Position numbers and translations under genes: made by a program
Assembly (NCBI RefSeq): GCF_018409545.1
Contig: NZ_AP024563.1
Span: 2,440,001-2,504,000 of the forward strand
Direction: 5' to 3'
DNA from: Allochromatium tepidum
GTDB taxonomy: Bacteria > Pseudomonadota > Gammaproteobacteria > Chromatiales > Chromatiaceae
Length of the DNA stretch: 64,000 nt
Notes under the pieces: generated by a model
What the model was told of the DNA's origin: nothing
Databases searched by the model: none
The model's input: only the letters and a program-made list of their open reading frames with translations
Shown here: piece after piece, positions 1-7,700 of the stretch
Numbering within the stretch: the stretch's first letter is position 1
Layout: every line of letters begins with the position of its first letter

Positions 1-52
1 GCAGGGGAACTTCCTCCAGCGCCCCTCGACCACGCTCGAGGTCCAGACCTGA
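1..52 (+). CDS. C-terminal fragment of an unidentified gene
   Basis: The first 52 bases read openly in the frame that begins at base 2 and end in TGA at 50-52, giving the tail QGNFLQRPSTTLEVQT. The stop codon lies inside a perfect inverted repeat at 48-67 that could serve as a terminator, which is the arrangement expected at a gene end. Only 16 residues are visible, so no family can be named. The call rests on the open frame and the hairpin alone and could be chance. Confidence 0.4.
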   Translation, partial: QGNFLQRPSTTLEVQT

Positions 53-67
53 GCCGGTCGGCTCAGG
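48..67. terminator. Stem-loop between convergent gene ends
   Basis: CCTGAGCC (48-55) and GGCTCAGG (60-67) form a perfect 8-bp stem around a 4-base loop. The plus-strand stop (50-52) and the minus-strand stop (63-65) both lie in the arms, so one hairpin could end transcription from both sides. Neither flank has a clear run of T, so classical intrinsic termination is uncertain. Confidence 0.45.
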
Positions 68-344
68 GGCGGCGCATCGAGAGCCCGGAGGTGGAGCGCC
101 TGGATAGAGGCTGTTGCGATGCGTCCGCGGACTGGGCGCGCTTGGGTTTCATCAAGCGGCTCTTGAGCAGCGAATTGGATTCGTTGTCCAGTCGGTTCGA
201 CAGCAACCGGCGACTTTGCGGCATGGGGCGCGGCGCCTGTTCCTTGAGTGAGCCGGCATTGGACTGCGACGACCAGACGCCTTGGTCGAGCAGGCGCCGG
301 ATCATGGCCGCATCCACCGTCCCAGCGGCGCCGACGAAGGCCAT
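63..344 (-). CDS. Hypothetical protein, start uncertain
   Basis: A 93-residue protein reads from ATG at 344 to TGA at 63-65. Its C-terminal half is rich in Arg, Ser and Gln and looks disordered; no known domain is recognised. The same frame stays open upstream to a stop at 582-584 and reads plausibly coding (for example PSIYDNGRLS and ARDHIGLDLRPEMAFVG), yet I find no ATG, GTG or TTG between 344 and 581. The true start may be a rare codon such as CTG, or the gene may have lost its 5' end by frameshift. It lies just downstream of the membrane-protein gene at 515-1039 on the same strand, so it may share that transcript. Confidence 0.5.
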   Translation of the reverse strand: MAFVGAAGTVDAAMIRRLLDQGVWSSQSNAGSLKEQAPRPMPQSRRLLSNRLDNESNSLLKSRLMKPKRAQSADASQQPLSRRSTSGLSMRRP

Positions 345-514
345 CTCGGGACGCAGATCCAGTCCGATGTGGTCGCGCGCCTGTTGCGAATAGGGTTGCA
401 GCCCCGATTCGACCTGTGCCGACAGCGTCCCGGCGAAGGTGCTGATCGGATCGGCGATGCTCAGACGCCCATTGTCGTAGATACTCGGGGTCGTTTGGTT
501 TCGTCCGGGTCCGA

Positions 515-1039
515 CTACCAGGGCATGAACCCGTTTATGAACTGCATCGGCCGGCTGATGCTCTGATTCATCACCGCCATGTCACGCCCCATGGCGGCGG
601 TCGACTGGGTCATGACGCGCATCGAGCGATCCATCTCCTGGATGCTGGCCAGCATGGGCTGGAGGGTGTCGACGTCCTGCGCCATGGACTCGACGCTCGC
701 CGTCATGACGCGCACGTTGCGGCTCATCTGGGCGACGTTGTCCGACATCGACTGCATGTTGCTCGCCATCACCGTCATGTTGGTGTCGACGCTGATGGCC
801 AGATAGTGCACGTCCTTGGCCAGACTGAAGACCAGATAGAACCCATAGGCGGCCAGGATGATGAAGGCGAACAGCGAGGGATAGACGATGAGCTCCCAGC
901 GCTTGGCGCTGGTCTCGAAGGCCTGCGACAGGCGGTCGATCGCATAGGCGTTGACCTGAGTCTCGGAAGCCTCGGGGCCAAGCGCCTCGGCCCGGATCTC
1001 CGTGCTGCGACTGTCGCCTGGAGTCTCGTTGTCCCGCAT
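515..1039 (-). CDS. Single-pass membrane protein with coiled-coil C-terminus
   Basis: 174 residues. A polar N-terminus of about 45 residues is followed by one hydrophobic segment (about residues 50-75, around the stretch YPSLFAFIILAAYGFYLVF) and then a long region with regularly spaced Met, Val and Ser (repeated NMQSM, VESMA and MTQS-like units). That pattern suggests a coiled coil or an MCP-like helical bundle, but no HAMP or signalling domain is seen. It lies 37 bp downstream of the ParA-type ATPase on the same strand, so the pair may form a membrane-associated positioning or partition system. The family is not recognised; the gene call is firm because of the hydrophobic-helical layout and the operon spacing. 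Confidence 0.75.
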   Translation of the reverse strand: MRDNETPGDSRSTEIRAEALGPEASETQVNAYAIDRLSQAFETSAKRWELIVYPSLFAFIILAAYGFYLVFSLAKDVHYLAISVDTNMTVMASNMQSMSDNVAQMSRNVRVMTASVESMAQDVDTLQPMLASIQEMDRSMRVMTQSTAAMGRDMAVMNQSISRPMQFINGFMPW

Positions 1040-1076
1040 GATGGATTCTCAGCCTGGCCAGTGGTCGGTACACACA

Positions 1077-1709
1077 TCAACCGACGAGACGCGGATAGAG
1101 CGCCGCCGTCAGACTCATGAACTCGCGCGCGCCCTTGCCGCGCGGCTCCAGCTCGAAGACCGCCAGGCCCTCGCTGAAGGAGCGCCGGAAGACCGTGCGC
1201 TGCGAGAGCCGTGGCTTGATGAAGCGCAGTCCGGGCAGTGAGACGAGCGCGGCGGCCGTCTCGTTGGTCTCCTGCACGGCGTGATGGGTGTCGCCGCGAT
1301 TGATGAAGCCGATGATCTCGGGCGGGGTCTCGCGTTCGACCGTCCGGATCATCTGGATGAAGCGCTGGGTCGACCAGATGTCGGCCTGTGAGGGCGGCAC
1401 GGGGACCACGACCCGATCGCAGATGGCGAGCGCCCGGCGCAGGCTCTCCATGTCCGAGGTGCCGACGTCGATCAGCGTCTCGTCGGCCTCGCGCAGACGC
1501 GACTCGGTCAAGGCGTCCTTGTCGAAGACCTCGATCCTGGGCTTGAAGCCCTCTTCGCCGCGCACCTCGACCACATCGGCCAGCGTGGCCTGGGGGTCGG
1601 CGTCGACGAGAACCACGCTGGCCTCGGCCATGACGAGCCAGACGGCGAGGTTGAAGGTCAGCGTGCTCTTGCCCGATCCGCCCTTCAGACTTCCAACGAT
1701 CGTGATCAT
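1077..1709 (-). CDS. ParA/MinD-type ATPase
   Basis: 210 residues, short for the family and lacking an N-terminal DNA-binding domain, as in small ParA or MinD-like ATPases that position cell structures. The deviant Walker A motif KGGSGKST lies at residues 9-16, the Walker A' region VDADPQATL at about 36-44, and a Walker B-like LIDVGTSD near residue 80. No parB is adjacent; the next gene on the strand encodes a membrane coiled-coil protein, which could be its partner or cargo adaptor. Members of this family dimerise on ATP and bind DNA or membrane non-specifically. The cargo cannot be told from sequence. About 140 bp upstream lies the end of a TnpB element. Confidence 0.85.
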   Translation of the reverse strand: MITIVGSLKGGSGKSTLTFNLAVWLVMAEASVVLVDADPQATLADVVEVRGEEGFKPRIEVFDKDALTESRLREADETLIDVGTSDMESLRRALAICDRVVVPVPPSQADIWSTQRFIQMIRTVERETPPEIIGFINRGDTHHAVQETNETAAALVSLPGLRFIKPRLSQRTVFRRSFSEGLAVFELEPRGKGAREFMSLTAALYPRLVG

Positions 1710-1810
1710 GGTGCTCGTAATCCAGAACGACTAGGCGCGATGTTCGCGGTGGACCGGAACAGGGCGCGTTCGGTGAGGCGTTCGCACCCTGTGCCGTCGG
1801 TTCGGTGTTT

Positions 1811-1960
1811 GACATCCTCCCCGGCCTGAAGGCCGGAGATTCCTACGGCGCTCAGGCGCGGCATTGAGCCACCCCCGAGTCGCTTCGGTGGGTTCCTGCG
1901 GCCGGCGGCCTTACCGCACCGCTCGCTTCACAGGCTAACCGGGCGTGTCCCGCCCTTAGA
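1811..1960 (-). ncRNA. Probable TnpB guide RNA (omega/reRNA) region
   Basis: In IS200/IS605 elements the guide RNA covers the 3' end of tnpB and runs through the right end, with the guide taken from flanking DNA. Here this would include the end of tnpB, the hairpin at 1821-1836 and then host sequence below about 1811 as the guide. The position follows from family knowledge; only the hairpin and the location are seen directly. The 5' boundary is a guess. Confidence 0.4.
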
Positions 1961-3072
1961 ACGTTGATCGCGCCGACCACATCGGCGTTTTCCTCGAAAC
2001 CGCATTCCACGCACTCGAACCGGGCTTGTGTTCGGCGATTCTCCGCCGACATATAGCCGCAACAGGGACAGGTGCGGCTCGTGTTCTGCGGTGGTACGGC
2101 AATGAGATGGCCGCCGCTCCACGCCAACTTGTAGTCCAGTTGACGGCGAAACTCGAACCAACCCTGATCGAGGATGGACTTGTTCAGGCCGGATTTGGCC
2201 CGAACGTTTCTTCCCGGCGCCTCTGCTGTGCCTGCCGCCGACTTCGACATATTCCTCACCTGCAAGTCCTCGATACACACCATCGCGTGGTTTTGGCTGA
2301 TCGTGGTGGAGCACTTGTGCAGGTAGTCGCGGCGGGCATTGCCGATGCGGGAATGAATCTTCCGGACGCGGGCTTTGGCCTTCTTCCAGTTGTTGCTGAA
2401 CTTGACCTTGCGGCTCATCGCCTGCTGCGCACGGCGCAAGCGCGTTTCATGCCGCTTGAAGCTGTTGAGCGGCGCATAGAACGTGCCGTCTGACAGCGTG
2501 GCAAAGCGTGCCACACCCATATCGATGCCGACCGCGCCGCCTTTCGGCAACGGTTGTTCAACCTCACGCTCAGTCTGGATCGACACGAACCATTTGCCGC
2601 AAGACCGGCTGACGGTGACGTTCTTCACCGTGCCGAGCACCTCGCGGCTGTTGCGGTAGCGCAGCCGGCCGAGTTTGGGTAGGAACAGGCGGCTGTTGGC
2701 TTGGTCGAGCTTGATCTGTTTCGGGTCGGGATAGCGGAAGCTGTCCGACCGGCCTTTCTTCTTGAAGCGCGGGAAGTCGGCCCGCTTGGCGAAAAAGTTG
2801 CTGTAGGCCCGCTCCAAATCCTTGAGCGCCTGTTGCAAGGGATGGACGGGTGCATCGGAGAGCCACACCGTTTCCGCGCCGTTGCGCCACTCGGTCAGTA
2901 GCTTGCACAACCCGGCATAGCCAAGCCTCGATTCGCCTTGCTCGTAACGCGCCTTCTGCAACGCCAGCGCCCGGTTGTAGACGAAGCGGCACGCCCCCGC
3001 GAAGCGGCGCAGGTTGCGCGCCTGGTCGCCGTTGGGCCGCAGTTCGTACTTGTAGGCTTGGAGACGTTGCAT
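1852..3072 (-). CDS. tnpB: TnpB RNA-guided endonuclease-like protein
   Basis: 406 residues, the normal TnpB length. The N-terminus (MQRLQAYKYELRPN) is the usual opening. The split RuvC nuclease residues are present: Asp184 in GIDMGVARFAT, Glu269 in CIEDLQVRNMSKSA and Asp364 in NADVVGAINVL. The zinc ribbon has Cys335 and Cys338 (CPCC) and Cys354 and Cys357 (CVEC). All key residues are intact, so the protein is probably an active nuclease. TnpB uses a guide RNA from the element's own right end to cut DNA at sites next to a short adjacent motif, which helps retain the element. No tnpA lies nearby. The last 25 or so residues (around GAVRPPAAGTHRSDSGVAQ) lie over the likely guide RNA region. Confidence 0.93.
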   Translation of the reverse strand: MQRLQAYKYELRPNGDQARNLRRFAGACRFVYNRALALQKARYEQGESRLGYAGLCKLLTEWRNGAETVWLSDAPVHPLQQALKDLERAYSNFFAKRADFPRFKKKGRSDSFRYPDPKQIKLDQANSRLFLPKLGRLRYRNSREVLGTVKNVTVSRSCGKWFVSIQTEREVEQPLPKGGAVGIDMGVARFATLSDGTFYAPLNSFKRHETRLRRAQQAMSRKVKFSNNWKKAKARVRKIHSRIGNARRDYLHKCSTTISQNHAMVCIEDLQVRNMSKSAAGTAEAPGRNVRAKSGLNKSILDQGWFEFRRQLDYKLAWSGGHLIAVPPQNTSRTCPCCGYMSAENRRTQARFECVECGFEENADVVGAINVLRAGHARLACEASGAVRPPAAGTHRSDSGVAQCRA

Positions 3073-3161
3073 GGTTGGAATTATCTTTTTGGTCTATGAG
3101 CGATGGCAAAGAGATTAGACATGGACGGCACTGCGTTTTTGTCGCACAAAGCAAAAACCAA

Positions 3162-3209
3162 GGACGGCTACGCCGTCCGCGCTATCCTTCCCCGCCCTGA
3201 ACGGCGGGG
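3162..3209. repeat. Twin hairpins at the tnpB-upstream end of the element
   Basis: GGACGGC (3162-3168) pairs with GCCGTCC (3172-3178) around a 3-base loop, and CCCCGCC (3190-3196) pairs with GGCGGGG (3203-3209) around CTGAAC. Both are perfect 7-bp stems. They fit the imperfect palindromes that TnpA recognises at element ends. The second also lies 17 bp from the stop of the next gene (3226), so it may act as that gene's terminator. Confidence 0.6.
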
Positions 3210-3225
3210 CTTGCCGCGCACCGGG

Positions 3226-3996
3226 TCAACGCGGTGCTGGCGGAGGCTCCATCTTGGAGTAGCCGTCCGGGACGCTGAAGAGCGCTTCGGGTTGCGGGCC
3301 GATCCGGATATTGGTCAGCTCACGCACGAAGCCGCCCGGAAACTCTTCGCGCACCGCGAGTTTCAACTCGGGGTCGTACCATTGCAGGGACTGAACCGGC
3401 GGCTCATTGGGCACTGTGGTCGTCATCTCCCACTTCTCGACCGCACGCCCGGCGATCGACTCGGTGCCGAGCATCCGCAGTTCCATGGATTGACCGTCGG
3501 GCATCTGGTACTTGAGCGGCAGGCCGCGCTCGACGTCGAGCCACTGGGCGCCGGTCAGGGTCTGACCCTCGTGCGTCATCGACATCTCCCACTTGATCGC
3601 ATGTCGCCCGGCGACGTCCTCCTCACCGACGCGGGTGCAGGTCAAACCCTCGATGCCCTGACAGGGATTGGTCTCGGCCGAGGGTGTCGGCATCGATCCG
3701 GGGGCCGCGCCGCCCATCGGCGCCGAGCGTTCCATGTAGGCCTTGCGATCGGGCAGGAGCATCCATTCCATCTGCCGGTTCTGATCGTGGATGCGAATCA
3801 TCTCCTGGCCCTGGTGGGACATCTCGACCCGCATCCGATTGGCGCCGACATACATCTTGCCCGTGGTCGTCTGGCCGTCGGGTCCGCGACTGACCATGTC
3901 CGCCGAGAACTGGACACCGGCGATCTCGGCCTGAACCGAAGCCGTCAGAAGCAGACCGCCGAGGACCGCCCAGTGCGCTTGCTTATGGAGTCTCAT
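3226..3996 (-). CDS. Exported LolA-fold-like / DUF4412-like protein
   Basis: 256 residues with a clear signal peptide (about residues 1-23; WAVLGGLLLTASVQA then E), so it is periplasmic or outer-membrane associated. The mature part is rich in beta-type segments with repeated phrases such as RMRVEMSHQGQ, IKWEMSMTHEGQ and VEKWEMTTTV, suggesting a duplicated beta-sheet unit like the LolA/DUF4412 fold. Two Cys in NPCQGIEGLTC may form a disulfide. A Pro-rich C-terminus (MEPPPAPR) ends the protein. Function is unknown. It is transcribed away from the neighbour at 4085-4519 with about 90 bp between, and its end abuts the TnpB element. Confidence 0.75.
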   Translation of the reverse strand: MRLHKQAHWAVLGGLLLTASVQAEIAGVQFSADMVSRGPDGQTTTGKMYVGANRMRVEMSHQGQEMIRIHDQNRQMEWMLLPDRKAYMERSAPMGGAAPGSMPTPSAETNPCQGIEGLTCTRVGEEDVAGRHAIKWEMSMTHEGQTLTGAQWLDVERGLPLKYQMPDGQSMELRMLGTESIAGRAVEKWEMTTTVPNEPPVQSLQWYDPELKLAVREEFPGGFVRELTNIRIGPQPEALFSVPDGYSKMEPPPAPR

Positions 3997-4084
3997 CGTT
4001 ATCGTTCCCCTCTCATCTCATCAATGGTTCCAGATCATACCGATCGCTGGGTCTCGATCCCTCGATTCGGTTCGTGCGCATCGC

Positions 4085-4519
4085 TCAGCGCGGCCACCAG
4101 GGGCCTGGCGGTGGTGCACCCGGCGCCAGGGTATCGAACAGTGTCGAGCGCTCGGGTGGATCGCCGCGACGTTCCTCGTCCGTGGGACGCCAGCGCGTGG
4201 TCGGCCCCTGACGCTCGCGCTCTCTGGGCGTGAGTGGTCGGAATCTGAGTTCCGAGTCCGGCTCGGTGACTTGGGTTCCACCCGCCGACGGCGGCGGATC
4301 ACCGCGAAAGCGATATTCCGGCCGGGTGCCGGCCTCCGTCGCGGGCGACAGCCGCTGTCCAGGATCCATCCGGGGCCATTCCGTGCGCTCGGAATAGGGC
4401 TGCTCGTAACCTTGAGCGTAGTCGGGTTCCGGCTCCTGGAATCGAGACTGGGCCGATACCATGATCGGCGCCGCGATCCCCACGAGCAACATGAGCCAAT
4501 ACATGATGGCACCACCCAT
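4085..4519 (-). CDS. Small exported Pro/Arg-rich protein
   Basis: 144 residues from ATG 4519 (MGGAIMYWLML), with an alternative start five codons later at 4504. Both begin just before a hydrophobic signal peptide (YWLMLLVGIAAPIMVSA). The mature protein is rich in Pro, Arg, Glu and Gln with no domain I recognise, and is probably disordered. Starts further upstream (to 4708) would run through the palindrome at 4664-4697 and place about 60 non-signal-like residues before the hydrophobic segment, so they are rejected. Function unknown. Confidence 0.6.
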   Translation of the reverse strand: MGGAIMYWLMLLVGIAAPIMVSAQSRFQEPEPDYAQGYEQPYSERTEWPRMDPGQRLSPATEAGTRPEYRFRGDPPPSAGGTQVTEPDSELRFRPLTPRERERQGPTTRWRPTDEERRGDPPERSTLFDTLAPGAPPPGPWWPR

Positions 4520-4663
4520 CAAACAGCACTCTTGGCTCGAAACGCATCGCTCTGAAACGGCCGGCGCTTGGCCATTGCAACGAACGTCCAGCAGAGACGT
4601 GGTTTGAATTGTCTGAATTGAATACTTAAATCGTTCCGGAATCAACGCCCGTCGACTCATATA

Positions 4664-4697
4664 CGCCGGGCGTGTCCCTGCAGGGACACGCCCGGCG
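4664..4697 (-). terminator. Perfect 34-bp palindrome, terminator of the efflux operon
   Basis: Two 17-nt arms (4664-4680 and 4681-4697) are exact reverse complements with no spacer; the centre is CTGCAG. The palindrome lies 8 bp beyond the stop of the RND pump gene and upstream of the next minus-strand gene, the expected place for a transcription terminator. There is no following T run on either strand. Confidence 0.6.
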
Positions 4698-4704
4698 GCA
4701 CGGC

Positions 4705-7700
4705 TCAATTCGAGTCGGGTGGCGAATCATCCTTCAGGCGAATCCCGCGTCTGGTCGTCTTACGCGGTGTCGCGGCAGTCTTCTTGGCTTCGCCCGTGGT
4801 CGATTTGGGCTTGGTCGCGCGCTTGGTCGTCGTCTTTTTGCGCGGCGTCTCGGCCGGGGTCTCGGTCTCCGGACCCGGCGTCGCGGCATCCGTCGCGTTC
4901 GCCGATGTCTCAGCGGACGTCGAATCGTCCGAGGACTCGGCGGACGGCGTCGAGACAGCCGAACCCCGAACCCTCGTTGCGACCGGAGGACGCGGCGCCG
5001 GCTTGGGTTTCTTGCCCATCAAACCCTTGAAGACCTCGCCGAGCAGCAGAAAGATGCCGCGGATCGCGTAGAAGACGAGCACCAGCGCCTCGATCAGCCC
5101 GCCCCACAGACGCCCGATCAGCCCGCGTGGCTTGGCGGTCGTCTTCCTGGGCGTCGAACGCACGGAACCCGTCGTCCGATCTTCGCGCTCCATCAGGCAC
5201 GGGATCGCAACCCCGGCCGGCATGGAGGCCGCCGCGACCTTGCACATATCCTCCTTCGCGGCCACACAGCCGAGCGGGATGACGATCAGCGTCAGCAGCG
5301 TCGACACCAGCACACCCGAGAGCAGTGAGATCGCCATGCCCTGGAAGATCGGGTCGGTGATGATGACGCTCGACCCGGCCACCAGCGCCAGGGCCGTGAT
5401 CAGGATCGGGCGCGTGCGGATCTTGCACGAACGGATCATGGCCTCGGCCACGGGCACGCCCTTCCGGATCTCGTGCACCGCGAAATCGACCAGCAGGATC
5501 GAGTTGCGCACGATGATACCGGCGAGCGCGATCCAGCCGATCATCGAGGTCGCGGTGAACTCACCGCCCTGCCCCAGGGCGAACATCACGGCATGGGCCG
5601 GGATGATGCCGAGCAGGGTCAGCGGAATCGGCGCCATGATCACCAGCGGGATGCGGAAGTTGCCGAACTCCCACACCACCAGGATATAGATCAGCACCAA
5701 GGCGACCATGAAGGCCGCGCCCATGTCGCGGAAGGTCTCGTAGGTGACGGTCCACTCGCCGCCCCACTCCCAGGCCAGCCGGCTGTCGTCCGGCGGTGGG
5801 CCGAGCCAGTAGAAGGCGTCGCCGAAGCCGGCGATCCCGGCCGGACGGCTGCCGTCCGGGGCCGTGTAGTTGGTCTCGGCCATCAGATCCTGGATCTGGA
5901 ACATGGCATAGACCGGAGCGGCCAGACGCCCGCCGACATCCGAGACCACGTATTCGACCGGGCGCAGATCCTTGTGATAGATGATGTCGTCCTCGACGGC
6001 GCGCTGGAACTCGCCCAGCTCGCTCAGGGGCACGGTGTAGCCGAAGGTCGACTGGATCGGCAGATCGCCGAGGCGCTGGATCTGCGAGCGCTCCGCCAGC
6101 GGCACCTGGAGCAGGATCCGGATCGGCTCATGCCCGCTCTGACGGCCCGACTGCTGCTTGATGTCGCCCAGGGGCGTGCCGCCGAGCGCCATCGACAGAT
6201 TGCGGTTGATGGTCTCGACCGAGATCCCGCGCCGGATCGCCTTCTCGGTGTCGACGTTGAAGCGCCAGTAGTCGAAGGGATCGCGCAGATAGTTGTCGAC
6301 GTCGCGCGTGCTCTCGGCCTGCTCGAAGATCGCGGTCAGGTCGCGCGCGAACTGGCGGCGCGTCTCGGGCGAGGGACCATAGATCTCGGCGACCACGGAT
6401 TGCAGCACCGGCGGTCCGGGCGGCATCTCGACCACGGCGATGCGCGCGCCCGTGTCCTCCTTGAGGCGTTCGAGCATCTCGCGCGCCGCAACTGCGATCT
6501 GGTGACTGCTGCGCTCACGCTCGGTCTTGTGCTTGAGCTGGACCTGCAACTCGGCCTGCCAGGGCTCGGAGCGCAGATAGTAGTGACGCACCATGCCGTT
6601 GAAGTCGAAGGGCCGCGAGGTGCCGGCATAGAGCTGCACCGCCGTGACTTCCTCGATCTTACGGACCTCCTCGGCCATGCGATGGGCCAGATTGGCCGTC
6701 ACCGGCAGCGCCGTGCCCTCGGGCAGGTCGATCACCACCGAGAACTCGGGCTTGTTGTCGAGCGGCATCATCTTGACCGCCACCCAGTTGAAATAGAAGA
6801 ACGAGCAGGTGAAGAGGAAGATGCCCCAGAGCGTCAGCCGGAACAGCGAGCGCTTGCGCGGACTCTCCATCAGCGGCGTGAGCACGCGCCGGAAGAAACG
6901 CTCCAGCCGCTCCGAACCCTTGTGCTCACGCTTCTCGGCCGCGCGCAGATAGCTCATCGTCGGACGCAGCCACTTGGAGATGGCCAGATAGGGCGTGAAC
7001 ACGAAGGCCGCGAACAGCGAGATGAACATGGCCACCGAGCCGAGCTTGGGGATCGGCGCCATGTACGGTCCCATCATGCCGCTGACGAAGCCCATCGGCA
7101 GCAGCGCGGCGATGACGGTGAAGGTGGCCAGGATGGTCGGATTGCCGACCTCGCGCACGGCGTCGATGGCCGTCGCGTCATCCGTGCGGCCCTGCTCCAG
7201 CCAGCGCCGGTAGATATTCTCGACCACCACGATGGCGTCGTCGACCAGGATGCCGATCGAAAAGATGAGCGCGAACAGACTCACCCGGTCGATGGTCATA
7301 CCCCAGATCCAGGCGGTGAACACGGTCATGAACAGCACGACCGGAATGACCAGCATGACCACGATCGCCGGACGCAGGGCGCGGAAGGCGACCAGCACCA
7401 GCACGAAGACGAAGAAGGTGGCCACCACGAGCTTGAAGATCAGCTCGTTGACCTTGTCGTTGGCGGTCTCGCCATAGTTGCGGGTGATGCTGACCTCGAC
7501 GTTGTCGGGGATGCGCAAGCCGCGCAGTTCCTCGACCTTGTCGATGATGGCGTTGGCCACGGTCACGCCGTTGGTCAGCTCCTTCTTGGCGATGGCGAGC
7601 GTGACCGCCGGGCGGCCGTCGGCGCGTTCCTCGATCTCGGCGGCCGGACCCGTGTAATAGCTCACCAGTTGCGAGGCGTCCTCCTCGGGTCCGAGCCGGA

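Larger units (their letters stand above)
1811..3215 (-). mobile_element. Stand-alone TnpB element, IS200/IS605 type (IS1341-like)
   Basis: The element carries tnpB but no tnpA. Its likely right end is the segment beginning at about 1811; read on the minus strand this ends in GGAGGATGTC after a hairpin (CCGGCC 1821-1826 with GGCCGG 1831-1836). The other end, upstream of tnpB, has two hairpins at 3162-3178 and 3190-3209. Sub-terminal hairpins without terminal inverted repeats are typical of this superfamily. Exact ends cannot be fixed without an empty site. Mobility would need a TnpA supplied from elsewhere. Confidence 0.7.
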
